A DNA stretch of 64,000 nt, taken from Photobacterium ganghwense (lineage in GTDB: Bacteria; Pseudomonadota; Gammaproteobacteria; Enterobacterales; Vibrionaceae). The notes beneath the pieces are model-generated. The model was given only the letters and a program-made list of their open reading frames with translations, had not been told where the DNA came from and searched no databases. Position 1 is the first letter of the stretch. Each line of letters opens with the position of its first letter. This document shows positions 35,188 through 43,908 of this stretch, piece by piece. The stretch covers positions 1-64,000 of the forward strand of contig NZ_PYMI01000010.1 of NCBI RefSeq assembly GCF_003025595.1, read 5' to 3'. The position numbers and the translations under genes are program-made.

Positions 35188-35784
35188 AAACCCACGACCC
35201 TGCTGCTTATCAGCCTGCTTGCCGCCCCGGCATGGGCTCAGTCGACACTGTATACCTGGGAAGATGCCGATGGCGTCGTCCATTTCAGCGATCAACCCCG
35301 TCCCGGAGCCAAACCGCTAGCACTCAAAGCCCCGGAAGTCGAGCCCCCGGCCGCTGAGCCCGACACCATACTGGATACCACGTCTGAGGTGAGTCCGTCC
35401 GACAGCGTCTCTGACCCCAGCGTAACCGACGCGGATCCGGCCAGCCCCAGCGATGATGCCCTGATCCAGCCTATCATCAGCATGCTGACACCGGCCCACC
35501 AGCAGACGATCCGTGACAACAGTGGCACCATTACAGTGACCGCCACCAGTAATCGCAAACTCAATAAAGGTCATACTGCCCACCTGCGGCTGGATGGCAA
35601 GGTCATCGGTCGCGCTCAGACAGATCTGGACTGGCAGCTCACCAATATTGATCGCGGCGAGCACACGCTTCAGGTCGAACTCTTAAAATACGGCAAGGTT
35701 ATTGCATCTTCAGAGACAGTCACTGTCTTTCTGCACCGTGCCAGCGTCCTGCAGCGAACCCAGCCCCAGCCAATGCCCAAGTAA
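35188..35784 (+). CDS. DUF4124 domain exported protein
   Basis: A 198-residue exported protein: signal peptide MKPTTLLLISLLAAPAWA, then the short DUF4124 domain (LYTWEDADGVVHFSDQPRPGA), a Pro/Asp/Ser-rich linker, and a C-terminal beta domain of Ig-like character (TVTATSNRKLNKGHTAHLRLDGKVIG). I prefer the ATG at 35188, which opens the signal peptide, over one at 35155, whose GGAG is only two bases from the start. It sits between glnA and glnL, a conserved place in Vibrio-like genomes. Function unknown. Confidence 0.82.
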   Translation, partial: KPTTLLLISLLAAPAWAQSTLYTWEDADGVVHFSDQPRPGAKPLALKAPEVEPPAAEPDTILDTTSEVSPSDSVSDPSVTDADPASPSDDALIQPIISMLTPAHQQTIRDNSGTITVTATSNRKLNKGHTAHLRLDGKVIGRAQTDLDWQLTNIDRGEHTLQVELLKYGKVIASSETVTVFLHRASVLQRTQPQPMPK

Positions 35785-35838
35785 CAGGCAAGGCTGAATT
35801 TTTCGTTCACGTTACCAGACAGACAGGCTACACTTGAT

Positions 35839-35855
35839 TGCACCAAGTTGGTGCA
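35839..35855. promoter_or_regulatory. NtrC-binding palindrome before glnL
   Basis: TGCACCAAGTTGGTGCA is a perfect 17-bp palindrome around a central G and an ideal NtrC site. It lies 49 bp before the glnL start, where NtrC is known in enteric bacteria to repress the glnL promoter. Confidence 0.9.
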
Positions 35856-35903
35856 TCGCCAGTTCCATGCACCATGATGAGAATATGGACAAGGATGGTA
35901 ATT

Positions 35904-36956
35904 GTGACGGACGAGTTTTCTCCCCTGATTCTGGACAATCTGGTTACCGCAGTCGTACTGCTTGATGAAACCCTGACGATTCGTTACGTCAATCCGGCGG
36001 CGGAGCAGCTGCTGTCGTTCAGTAAACGGCGGCTCGATAACACCCGCTTTCCGGATTTGCTGCAACATACCTCGCTCGACCTGAGTCTGGTTCAAGCCAC
36101 CCTGCAAAGCGGTCAGGGGCTGGCAGACAGTGAAGTCACCTTTGTGATCGACAGCCGCCATCATACCCTGGAGCTGAGTGCCAGCCCGCTATCCTGGCAG
36201 CGGGAGCTGCTGATCCTGCTCGAGCTCAAACCGATTGACCAGCAACGCCGGATCAGTCAGGAGCTGAGCCAGCATGCCCAGCAACAGGCAGCCAAAGAGC
36301 TGGTACGCGGCCTTGCCCACGAGATCAAAAACCCGCTGGGCGGCCTGCGCGGCGCGGCGCAGCTGCTGGAAAAAACCCTCCCGGACCCGAGCTACACCGA
36401 GTACACCCAGATGATTATCGAGCAGGCCGACCGCCTGCGGAATCTGGTCGACCGCCTGCTTGGCCCGCAGCGGCCCGGTGTCCGCCACGAAGACAATATC
36501 CACGTTGTGCTGGAAAAAGTCCGCCAGCTGGTCAGCGTCGACTGCGGTGACAATATCTACCTGCACCGGGACTACGATCCCAGCCTGCCACCGTTTGACA
36601 TGGACCCCGAACAGCTGGAGCAGGCCATTCTCAATATTGTCAGCAATGCCGCCCAGGTGCTGCAGCAGCACGGCGGCGGCAACATCACCCTGAAAACCCG
36701 GACCGCCCACCAGACGCTGATCCATGGCCGCCGCTACCGGGTTGCCGCCAAGATAGACATCATTGATGACGGCCCGGGGATCCCGAGTGATATTCAGGAC
36801 ACCCTGTTCTACCCCATGGTGACCGGCCGTGAAGGCGGCACCGGATTAGGACTGTCGATCGCCCAGAATCTGATCGACCAGCATCACGGCAAGATTGAAG
36901 TGGTGAGCTGGCCCGGCCATACCAAGTTCACCCTGTATTTACCGATTAAGTCATAA
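35904..36956 (+). CDS. glnL: Nitrogen regulation sensor kinase NtrB
   Basis: A 350-residue cytoplasmic histidine kinase/phosphatase that controls NtrC in answer to PII. It has a PAS domain (about 5-110), the H-box RGLAHEIKNPLGGLRGAAQLL, and the N, G1 and G2 boxes (NIVSNAAQVL, DDGPGIP, GGTGLGLSIAQ). I choose the GTG at 35904: it has AAGGAT eight bases upstream and places the phosphorylated His at residue 139, as in E. coli. A longer in-frame start at 35838 would run into the NtrC palindrome. Confidence 0.95.
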   Translation: MTDEFSPLILDNLVTAVVLLDETLTIRYVNPAAEQLLSFSKRRLDNTRFPDLLQHTSLDLSLVQATLQSGQGLADSEVTFVIDSRHHTLELSASPLSWQRELLILLELKPIDQQRRISQELSQHAQQQAAKELVRGLAHEIKNPLGGLRGAAQLLEKTLPDPSYTEYTQMIIEQADRLRNLVDRLLGPQRPGVRHEDNIHVVLEKVRQLVSVDCGDNIYLHRDYDPSLPPFDMDPEQLEQAILNIVSNAAQVLQQHGGGNITLKTRTAHQTLIHGRRYRVAAKIDIIDDGPGIPSDIQDTLFYPMVTGREGGTGLGLSIAQNLIDQHHGKIEVVSWPGHTKFTLYLPIKS

Positions 36957-36995
36957 AGCGGGCAACCGACCCGCCGAACAACAAGAGGATTCACT

Positions 36996-38411
36996 ATGAG
37001 CAAAGGACTAATCTGGGTCGTCGATGACGACAGTTCGATCCGCTGGGTACTGGAACGCACCCTGAATGCCGCCGGACTGAAGTGTGAAACCTTTGCCGAT
37101 GCCGACAGTGTCATGGACGCCCTGGAACGCAGCGTCCCGGATGTTCTGGTCTCGGATATCCGGATGCCGGGCACTGACGGCCTGACCCTGCTGCGCAACT
37201 TGCAGGTAGATTATCCGACCTTGCCAGTCATCATCATGACCGCCCACTCGGACCTGGATGCCGCCGTCAATGCCTATCAGGAAGGCGCCTTTGAGTACCT
37301 GCCCAAGCCGTTTGATATTGACGAGGCAGTCAGCCTGGTTGAGCGTGCCGTCACCCACAGCCAAGAGCAAAAACGCCAGCAAGCGCCGGTGTCTCTGGAA
37401 AAAAATGCCCCGGAGATCATTGGCGAAGCACCGGCCATGCAGGAAGTGTTTCGCGCCATTGGCCGGCTGTCACGCTCTTCCATTTCCGTCCTGATCAACG
37501 GTGAATCGGGGACCGGTAAAGAGCTGGTTGCCCATGCCCTGCACCGCCACAGCCCACGCAGCCACAAAGAGTTTATCGCCCTGAACATGGCGGCCATCCC
37601 AAAAGATCTGATTGAATCGGAGCTGTTCGGTCATGAAAAAGGAGCCTTCACCGGCGCCAACAACATTCGCCAAGGGCGCTTCGAACAGGCCAATGGCGGT
37701 ACCCTGTTTCTGGATGAAATCGGGGACATGCCGCTGGATATTCAGACCCGGCTGCTGCGGGTGCTGGCCGATGGCCAGTTTTACCGGGTGGGCGGGCATT
37801 CGCCCATCAATGTGGATGTCCGCATCATTGCCGCGACCCACCAGAACCTTGAACGGCTGGTTGCCAAGGGTGATTTCCGGGAAGATCTGTTTCACCGCCT
37901 CAATGTGATTCGGGTGCACCTGCCGGCACTCAAAGACCGCCGCCAGGACATCCCTCAGCTGGCCCGCCATTTCCTGAAACGGGCATCTGACGAGCTCGGG
38001 GTCGAAGTCAAAACTCTGCATCCGAAAACCGAGGACGCGCTCACCACTCTCGACTGGCCGGGTAACGTTCGCCAGCTGGAAAATACCTGCCGCTGGCTCA
38101 CCGTAATGGCAAGCGGGTCGGAAATCCTACCGGCCGATTTACCCCCGGAGCTGACCACCTCCACCCGTAGCCAGGACGAAGACAGTACCGATCCACACTG
38201 GCACCAGGCGCTGGAAAAATGGGCTACCGAGAACCTGCGTCTGGGCAACCAGAACCTGCTCGGCGAAGCTCTGCCGGAGTTTGAGAAAATTCTGCTGGAA
38301 GCCGCGCTGGAGCATACCCACGGGCACAAGCAGGAAGCCGCCCGGCTGCTGGGTTGGGGGCGCAATACCCTGACCCGCAAACTTAAGGAGCTCAACATTG
38401 CCAACGACTGA
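36996..38411 (+). CDS. glnG: Nitrogen regulation response regulator NtrC
   Basis: A 471-residue sigma-54 activator. The receiver domain has the phosphoacceptor Asp54 (LVSDIRMPG). The AAA+ domain has Walker A GESGTGKEL, the GAFTGA loop that touches sigma-54 and the Walker B region GGTLFLDEIGDM. The C-terminal Fis-type helix-turn-helix is HKQEAARLLGWGRNTLTRKLKEL. It is 39 bp after glnL with AGAGGA as ribosome site. Its own sites are visible upstream of glnA and glnL. Confidence 0.97.
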   Translation: MSKGLIWVVDDDSSIRWVLERTLNAAGLKCETFADADSVMDALERSVPDVLVSDIRMPGTDGLTLLRNLQVDYPTLPVIIMTAHSDLDAAVNAYQEGAFEYLPKPFDIDEAVSLVERAVTHSQEQKRQQAPVSLEKNAPEIIGEAPAMQEVFRAIGRLSRSSISVLINGESGTGKELVAHALHRHSPRSHKEFIALNMAAIPKDLIESELFGHEKGAFTGANNIRQGRFEQANGGTLFLDEIGDMPLDIQTRLLRVLADGQFYRVGGHSPINVDVRIIAATHQNLERLVAKGDFREDLFHRLNVIRVHLPALKDRRQDIPQLARHFLKRASDELGVEVKTLHPKTEDALTTLDWPGNVRQLENTCRWLTVMASGSEILPADLPPELTTSTRSQDEDSTDPHWHQALEKWATENLRLGNQNLLGEALPEFEKILLEAALEHTHGHKQEAARLLGWGRNTLTRKLKELNIAND

Positions 38412-38420
38412 GTGATCGCC

Positions 38421-38449
38421 GCCCAGCCCCGGTTACTCCGGGGCCGGGC
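38421..38449 (+). terminator. GC-rich hairpin after glnG
   Basis: GCCCaGCCCCGG (38421-38432), TTACT loop, CCGGGGCcGGGC (38438-38449): a long stem just after the stop codon, but without a T-run, so termination is uncertain. Confidence 0.4.
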
Positions 38450-38646
38450 ACAGATCACAAGGCACAAGGCACCGCAACCCATCACAACCACTGGCTTGAC
38501 CACAAGCAGCCAACTCCCATACCGATCAACAGCCCGGGTAAGCGTGCCCACCCATTCTTCCCGGCCCGGTGGATTCCAGGGCTAACTATAATGAATGTCA
38601 TAGTCGACTTGCGTATACTGACGCTTTTCTTGGGATACCGATAACT

Positions 38647-39648
38647 ATGATTAGCAAGCACCTGCCGTTAACTGACCTTCACCGCCATCTCGATGGCAAC
38701 ATCCGCATTCAGACCATTCTGGAGCTGGGCCAGAAATTCAACATGGCTCTGCCGGCTACAGATATCGAATCCCTGCGTCCCCACGTCCAGATCGTGGAAG
38801 CCGAGCCGTCACTGGTCGCGTTCCTGTCCAAGCTGGACTGGGGCGTTGCCGTGCTGGGCGATTTGGATGCCTGCCGCCGCGTGGCTTACGAAAACGTTGA
38901 AGATGCGCTGAACGCCCAGATTGACTACGCGGAACTGCGTTTTTCGCCGTATTACATGGCGATGAAACACAACCTGCCGGTTGCTGGTGTGGTGGAAGCC
39001 GTGGTGGACGGGGTACAGGCCGGATGCCGGGACTTCGGTATTCAAGCGAACCTGATCGGTATCATGAGCCGCACTTTCGGGACGGCTGCCTGCCAGCAGG
39101 AGCTGGATGCGCTGCTGACCCAGAAAAATCATCTGGTCGCGATTGACCTGGCCGGTGACGAGCTGGGCCAGCCGGGCGTACAGTTCGTCAACCACTTCAA
39201 GCAAGTGCGTGATGCCGGACTGCGAGTCACAGTTCATGCTGGTGAAGCCGCGGGGCCGGAAAGCATGTGGCAGGCCATTCAGGAACTGGGCGCAGTGCGT
39301 ATCGGCCACGGCGTAAAAGCGATTGAAGATCCTGCCCTGATGGACTATCTAGCAGAGCACCGCATCGGTATCGAGTCGTGCCTGACGTCGAACATTCAGA
39401 CCAGCACCGTTGCTTCGCTGGCTTCTCACCCGGTTAAGCAGTTTCTGGATCACGGTATTCTGGCGTGTCTGAATACCGATGACCCGGCGGTCGAAGGCAT
39501 TGAACTGCCTTACGAATACGAAGTCGCCGCGCCTCAGGCGGGTCTGACCGAAGCACAAATTCGCCAGGCACAGATCAACGGCCTGGAGCTGGCATTCCTG
39601 TCAGACAGTGACAAGCAGGCACTGCGAGACAAAGCAGCACAGCGCTAA
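38647..39648 (+). CDS. add: Adenosine deaminase
   Basis: Deaminates adenosine and deoxyadenosine to inosine forms in purine salvage. The 333-residue protein, the same length as the E. coli enzyme, has the zinc ligands in TDLHRHLDG, the catalytic VHAGEAAGPES, the IGHGV motif and the C-terminal LNTDDPAVEG. The ATG at 38647 (MISKHLPLTDLHRHL) is the family start. It stands alone between glnG and a short intergenic gene candidate. Confidence 0.95.
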   Translation: MISKHLPLTDLHRHLDGNIRIQTILELGQKFNMALPATDIESLRPHVQIVEAEPSLVAFLSKLDWGVAVLGDLDACRRVAYENVEDALNAQIDYAELRFSPYYMAMKHNLPVAGVVEAVVDGVQAGCRDFGIQANLIGIMSRTFGTAACQQELDALLTQKNHLVAIDLAGDELGQPGVQFVNHFKQVRDAGLRVTVHAGEAAGPESMWQAIQELGAVRIGHGVKAIEDPALMDYLAEHRIGIESCLTSNIQTSTVASLASHPVKQFLDHGILACLNTDDPAVEGIELPYEYEVAAPQAGLTEAQIRQAQINGLELAFLSDSDKQALRDKAAQR

Positions 39649-39676
39649 GTCGCCAGCTTCATCCTCACCTCATCCC

Positions 39677-39700
39677 CTGCTCCCGCTCAGGCGGGAGCAG
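39677..39700 (+). terminator. Probable terminator after add
   Basis: CTGCTCCCGC, TCAG loop, GCGGGAGCAG: a perfect 10-bp stem 28 bp after the add stop. The T-run is weak (GATTTC). A second hairpin, AACCCC...GGGGTTTTT, follows at about 39760-39786. Confidence 0.6.
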
Positions 39701-39802
39701 GATTTCATCCGGCCCGTAAATTATCAATTATTTTACCAATAGTGTTCACTTTTTGAACTAACCCCATTCCATCACCGGGGTTTTTGCGTAAAATACCCCC
39801 AA

Positions 39803-39834
39803 CTTCAGGCTGGCCCTGCCAGCAGGCACTGAAG
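39803..39834 (+). promoter_or_regulatory. Leader hairpin before the small ORF
   Basis: CTTCAG-GCTGG (39803-39813), CCCTG loop, CCAGC, a five-base bulge, CTGAAG (39829-39834). It forms a bulged 11-bp stem about 80 bp before the small ORF and may be part of a structured leader or a small RNA. Confidence 0.4.
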
Positions 39835-39913
39835 GTACAAACCTGAATCGGGTCATGGGTTGGAATTACCCTGCACTCAACAACCAACAAGAAACAACAG
39901 TGGGAACCCCACC

Positions 39914-40042
39914 ATGCTGGAAAGTCTGTTTTCAATCAGCGTGGCAATGCCTGCCGTCAGCGAACTTGTGGCCGCCGGCCCGGGTCACTTTGCTGCCGGT
40001 GTACTGGCACTGATTGCCGCGGTGAACATGCTAAATGGTTAA
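39914..40042 (+). CDS. Putative small hydrophobic protein (42 residues)
   Basis: I do not recognise this ORF. It would encode a 42-residue peptide, mostly Ala, Val, Leu, Ile and Gly with one Glu each near residues 3 and 17, and a hydrophobic stretch at about 27-40 (AAGVLALIAAVNML) that could span or line a membrane. There is no clear ribosome site: the start is preceded by a small GTGGG-AACC-CCCAC-like hairpin. It is followed 19 bp later by a strong terminator and preceded by a structured leader, so the region is probably transcribed; whether it is translated is open. Confidence 0.35.
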   Translation: MLESLFSISVAMPAVSELVAAGPGHFAAGVLALIAAVNMLNG

Positions 40043-40061
40043 CCGTGATGGCCAGCCATAA

Positions 40062-40096
40062 AAAAGCCCCGCGCCGTTAAGGACGCGGGGCTTTTG
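40062..40096. terminator. Strong bidirectional terminator before hemN
   Basis: AAAAGCCCCGCG (40062-40073), a ten-base loop, CGCGGGGCTTTT (40084-40095). It serves hemN leftward and the small transcription unit rightward. Confidence 0.9.
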
Positions 40097-40108
40097 CCTT
40101 CCCAGGGA

Positions 40109-41482
40109 TTAGATAACCCGGGAAAACTGTTGCTGACGGGCCCGATCGCGCAGGTATTTGTCGAAACACATGCAAATGTTGCGGATCAGCAGACGACCTT
40201 TGGGAGCCACCCGGATACTACCGGCATCCACGGTGACCAGTTCATCATTAATAAACGTTTTGAGCAACGCCAGATCTTCGGCAAAGTACGTGTCAAATGC
40301 CACGCCGTACTGCGCCTCAATCGCGGCCTTATCCAGCTGGAAGTTACAAATCAGGGACTTAATCACTTCCCGGCGCACCAGGTCATCACTGTCGAGCGAC
40401 ACCCCTTTCCACAACGCTTCACGCTGTTCGCCCACGCTGGCATAGTATTTTTTCAGCTCTTTCTGGTTCTGGGCATAACAGTCGCCAATCATGGATATGG
40501 CGGATACCCCGAGGCCCAGCAGGTCACAATCCCCCTGAGTGGTGTAACCCTGAAAGTTGCGGTGCAGCACGCCCTGGCGCTGGGCCACGGCCAGCTCATC
40601 GTCCGGCAGAGCAAAATGATCCATCCCGATAAACTGGTAACCGGCACCGGTCAGCGTAGCAATAGTGTCCTGCAAAATGGCCAACTTCTCGTTGGCCTGC
40701 GGCAGATCCTCATCTTTGATTTTCCGCTGCGCCGCAAACAAGGTCGGCATATGGGCGTAGTTAAAGACTGACAGACGGCCCGGACGCATGGTCAGCACCT
40801 GCGCCAAAGTGTCCGCAAAGCCACTACGGGTCTGCTTCGGCAAACCGTAAATCAGATCCAGGTTGGTGGAACGGAATCCCAGTTCACGGGCCCGCTCAAC
40901 CAGTGCAAAGATGAAAGTTTCATCCTGCTCGCGGTTCACCAGTTTCTGAACTTCTTTGTTGAAATCCTGCACCCCGATACTCAGACGGTTGAACCCTTCT
41001 GCCCGGAGGTGATCCAGCATATCCAGCTCAATTTCCCGCGGATCGATTTCGATGCTGATCTCGGCATCCGGGGCAAACCGGAATTGCTCACGCAGCAAGC
41101 CCATCAGTCGGCTGATCTGTGGTTTGGTCAGGAACGTTGGCGTGCCGCCTCCCCAGTGCAGCTGACTGACATCGCGATCGCCCAACAGGCTGGCACGCTG
41201 GCGGATTTCCTGCTCCAACGCATCCAGGTACTGATCCGCTTTATGCTGGTGACGGGTAATGATCTTATTACAGCCGCAGTAGTAACAAAGTTTGTGACAA
41301 AAAGGGATGTGCACATACAGCGACAGCTTGCGATCCGGATAGCGAGCGCAGGCCATATCAAATTCAGCCGACGTAAAGGCTTCGTGAAACTCCAGGGCGG
41401 TTGGGTATGAGGTATAGCGCGGGCCCGAGTAGTTGTACTTTTCGATAAGGGCCTGATCCCAGATTATCTGTTCATTTGACAT
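40109..41482 (-). CDS. hemN: Oxygen-independent coproporphyrinogen III dehydrogenase
   Basis: A radical-SAM enzyme of anaerobic heme synthesis that decarboxylates coproporphyrinogen III. The 457-residue protein has the iron-sulfur ligands Cys62, Cys66 and Cys69 (FCHKLCYYCGC), with Cys71 next to them, at the same numbers as in E. coli. HWGGGTPTFL and the C-terminal HemN domain follow. FNR control would be expected, but no clear FNR box is seen by eye in the 146-bp gap upstream. Confidence 0.97.
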   Translation of the reverse strand: MSNEQIIWDQALIEKYNYSGPRYTSYPTALEFHEAFTSAEFDMACARYPDRKLSLYVHIPFCHKLCYYCGCNKIITRHQHKADQYLDALEQEIRQRASLLGDRDVSQLHWGGGTPTFLTKPQISRLMGLLREQFRFAPDAEISIEIDPREIELDMLDHLRAEGFNRLSIGVQDFNKEVQKLVNREQDETFIFALVERARELGFRSTNLDLIYGLPKQTRSGFADTLAQVLTMRPGRLSVFNYAHMPTLFAAQRKIKDEDLPQANEKLAILQDTIATLTGAGYQFIGMDHFALPDDELAVAQRQGVLHRNFQGYTTQGDCDLLGLGVSAISMIGDCYAQNQKELKKYYASVGEQREALWKGVSLDSDDLVRREVIKSLICNFQLDKAAIEAQYGVAFDTYFAEDLALLKTFINDELVTVDAGSIRVAPKGRLLIRNICMCFDKYLRDRARQQQFSRVI

Positions 41483-41586
41483 GACATACTTCCACTAAGA
41501 TTGGGGATATTGCGATGGCCCAAGTGTGCCACAACTTGATTAAAGATGTAGTTAAAAGAGAACTAAAGTGCCACCCAGATCAGAAA

Positions 41587-41613
41587 TCCCCTGGCTGCGG
41601 GACAACCAGGGGA
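41587..41613 (-). terminator. Hairpin after the DUF2489 gene
   Basis: TCCCCTGG, an 11-base loop, CCAGGGGA; leftward it is followed only by ATTTCTG, so it is a weak terminator candidate. Confidence 0.4.
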
Positions 41614-41628
41614 AGATTCTGCGGGTTA

Positions 41629-42114
41629 TTATGCCGTGACGTTGGCTACTAAGATTCGATCCAGCTCAACTTTAATGTCATCAACCAGACGGGCTTCGGC
41701 TTTCATCCGGATCATATCGAGCTTCATGCGCTCTTTCTTCTCCAGAGTCCGGCGCGAATCACCGCGCGGCATGTCTTTCACCACCTGATACAGCTCATAC
41801 ATCGCTGGGTACTGAGCGGCAAAATCAACCTGCAATTCGCCCTGCAGCACTTCCATCAGCTTGTAGAGACGAATCGAGATTTCCGACATATCGCACTCGT
41901 CCTGCTTGCCGGCCTGAGCAATAATCAGCACGCTTTCCATAATATTGGCATTGCGCTGTTTAATGCCCTCTTCCTGCAGACGCTCTGCGCGGGCAATGAA
42001 CGCCTTGTGGCGCTGGGTTTGCTGATACAGTTTAAACAATAAATAACCGGCATAGCTGGCCAGCCCGGCAATGATCAAACCGGCCAGCCCTAGCCATAGC
42101 GTCATATCCTGCAA
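41629..42114 (-). CDS. DUF2489 membrane-anchored protein
   Basis: A 161-residue protein with one N-terminal membrane helix (about residues 5-27) and a charged helical cytoplasmic domain, matching DUF2489. It starts 3 bp after yihI stops, so it is co-expressed with it. Its steady place between hemN and yihI is conserved in Vibrio-like genomes. Function unknown. The start may be the first ATG or the one three codons on. Confidence 0.85.
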   Translation of the reverse strand: MQDMTLWLGLAGLIIAGLASYAGYLLFKLYQQTQRHKAFIARAERLQEEGIKQRNANIMESVLIIAQAGKQDECDMSEISIRLYKLMEVLQGELQVDFAAQYPAMYELYQVVKDMPRGDSRRTLEKKERMKLDMIRMKAEARLVDDIKVELDRILVANVTA

Positions 42115-42117
42115 GGG

Positions 42118-42654
42118 TTACTCCTTGTCGAAGTCGTCAAAATCCATATTTTCAAACTGATCCAGCAGGTCATCGTCACTGCGGCGCGAAGCTTTTGGCT
42201 GCGCTTCCAGCTCAGGCTCATCGTCCTCCAGCAGACCCAACTGGCTCATCAGTTGCTCGATGCGATCCAGCTTCTGGTCAACCTGCTTCTGCAGACCGGC
42301 ACCCAGTTTTTCACCGGCTTCAATGCGGTCCAGCAGTACCATCAGTTGCGCATCATTTTCCAGCATCGCCAGTTCTTGCTCAGCCGACATGCGACGTTGC
42401 TGTTTCGTTTGCGGCTTGGTGTCCACAATCAATGGCACCGGCTTTTTGCTGCCGTGACGAGGATCTTTGCGCTGCCCGGCAGCACGTCCTGTCGCCGCCT
42501 GCTCTGCAGAATGGCGGCTGCCGGATTTCAGGCCTTTACGCTTGCGCTCTTTCTTGCGCTTGATGCCTTCGATATCCAGCTGGTTACGGGATTTATCGGT
42601 ATAAACAGCAGGGCCTTCCGAACCTGGTTTACGGGTCTTTTTCTTACGGGTCAT
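42118..42654 (-). CDS. yihI: Der GTPase-activating protein YihI
   Basis: A 178-residue protein: a very basic, disordered N-terminal third (MTRKKKTRKPGSEGPAVYTD, KRKKERKRKGLKSG) and an acidic helical C-terminal half (RMSAEQELAMLENDAQLMVLLDRIEAGE ... DFDDFDKE). YihI speeds GTP hydrolysis by the ribosome-assembly GTPase Der. Its start overlaps the stop of the upstream methyltransferase. Confidence 0.92.
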   Translation of the reverse strand: MTRKKKTRKPGSEGPAVYTDKSRNQLDIEGIKRKKERKRKGLKSGSRHSAEQAATGRAAGQRKDPRHGSKKPVPLIVDTKPQTKQQRRMSAEQELAMLENDAQLMVLLDRIEAGEKLGAGLQKQVDQKLDRIEQLMSQLGLLEDDEPELEAQPKASRRSDDDLLDQFENMDFDDFDKE

Positions 42655-43295
42655 TACTGGGTTTTCCTCAGCAAAATTACATCATTTCCGACAAACTCGA
42701 CATTCAGGCCATCCCGTTGCGCCAGATAGCGAAACGTCTCACGGCTGAAAAAGCTGACGTGGGTCGGGTCGTTCTTGTAATGCCATCGCGAAAAGGCATC
42801 TGCATCCGTTGCCAACTTGGTCATCAGGCCCAGCCAACCGCCGGGTTTCACCAGTCCAAGCAGCAGCCCCCACTCCCTGGCAGGCGTGTAAAAATGTTCA
42901 ATCGCTTCAGTGCAAGTCACGAAATCGTAGGATTCGGCCAGCACCGCCGGATCCGCGGCAAAATACGGGTCGTAAATCGCCATGTTATGACCGGCTTCGG
43001 TCAGCATCAATGACAACGCCGGCCCCGGGCCACTACCAAAGTCCAGTCCGTGCAATGCCGGCTGGCCCAGGCGCTCGGTCAGCGGCTCAGCCAGACGGTT
43101 GAGAAATCGTCGGTAACCGTCGTCATTCGGATTGTTCTCATGCAGATCATAGTGCGCTTTTTCTTCTTCCGGGCTCAGTCGAGCCGCCGGATCAGCAAAA
43201 ATCAGTGCACACTCACCACAACGAAAATACTGACGGCGCTTGTCCTGATGGAATGCGCTCGCGCCTTCCGTCTGGCACAGCGGACATGTTTGCAT
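42654..43295 (-). CDS. SAM-dependent methyltransferase with zinc-ribbon start
   Basis: A 213-residue protein: four cysteines in two CxxC pairs at the N-terminus (CPLC and CGEC) form a probable zinc ribbon. A class I methyltransferase fold follows, with motif I LDFGSGPGPALSLML and a later CTEAIEHFY. The substrate is unknown. The ATG at 43295 (MQTCPLC) has a CGGAGAG site; a start at 43337 would add residues outside the fold. It is the first gene of a unit with yihI and DUF2489, which hints at, but does not prove, a role around translation. Confidence 0.85.
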   Translation of the reverse strand: MQTCPLCQTEGASAFHQDKRRQYFRCGECALIFADPAARLSPEEEKAHYDLHENNPNDDGYRRFLNRLAEPLTERLGQPALHGLDFGSGPGPALSLMLTEAGHNMAIYDPYFAADPAVLAESYDFVTCTEAIEHFYTPAREWGLLLGLVKPGGWLGLMTKLATDADAFSRWHYKNDPTHVSFFSRETFRYLAQRDGLNVEFVGNDVILLRKTQ

Positions 43296-43437
43296 TACAG
43301 CTCTCCGATATTGGCGCCCCATGCCGGGTCTCGCCACTGAACTCGATCAAGCCGGGTATCATAGCATGAATTGCGAACGAAATGTGCACACCCTATCGAG
43401 CCTGCCGGATAAGAAATAGCGGGAAGGAGATGGCAAG

Positions 43438-43761
43438 AAAAAAGGCGACAAGGTTTGCCACCCTGTCGCCTGTTGGTGCCGCCATTGCTGGCGTTAACCT
43501 GTCTGGTTGATCCTCACCTGAGTGTCACCCTGGTCAGCACTGTTCTTTTATTGTTGTTGCTGCCCTGCCAACCTTTTGTTGTTGTTCATCTTCCTGATGA
43601 CTTGTGGTCGTCCGTGGGAAAAGCGGTTTGTGTTCTTGGCGTGTCTGTCCTGACACAGACTGCGGTGACCTCCTGCCGCTGCAGTCCTGGCTTCCTGTCT
43701 GTCGAACCGGTATGCCGTCCGGTCGTAAGCACTCCGGCCTACGGTCTTCCTCCTGAAGACG
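43438..43761 (-). ncRNA. csrC: CsrB/CsrC-family regulatory RNA
   Basis: The leftward transcript of about 324 nt holds about ten GGA motifs, several in hairpin loops, such as GTCTTC-AGGAG-GAAGAC near its start and GTCTGTGTCAGGACAGAC. This is the CsrA-sponge pattern. The end is a terminator, GGCGACA...TGTCGCC-TTTTTT, very like that of E. coli csrC. The place between engB and yihI is also that of csrC. A promoter fits: -35 TTGTTC (43790-43795), 16 bp, -10 TAAAGT (43768-43773). The exact 5' end is inferred. Confidence 0.88.
43440..43470 (-). terminator. Terminator of the Csr RNA
   Basis: Stem arms GGCGACA (43444-43450) and TGTCGCC (43464-43470); leftward it is followed by TTTTTTCTT. Confidence 0.9.
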
Positions 43762-43908
43762 GAGCCTACTTTACGTGAAATGTGCAGAGGAACAATGACA
43801 GGGAGCCCACGGCTACGCTGAAACTTTATTTCAGCTCACCTAACCGGTTGTGATGTAAAGAGAAGAAGTCAGGCATCACATAAAGATTCAGTGACAACCC
43901 GAAGCAGA

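Noticed and set aside
43455..43778. A 107-codon open frame on the plus strand
   Set aside because: It covers the Csr-type RNA on the other strand; the Leu/Cys/Pro-rich translation is an effect of the complementary GGA-rich RNA.
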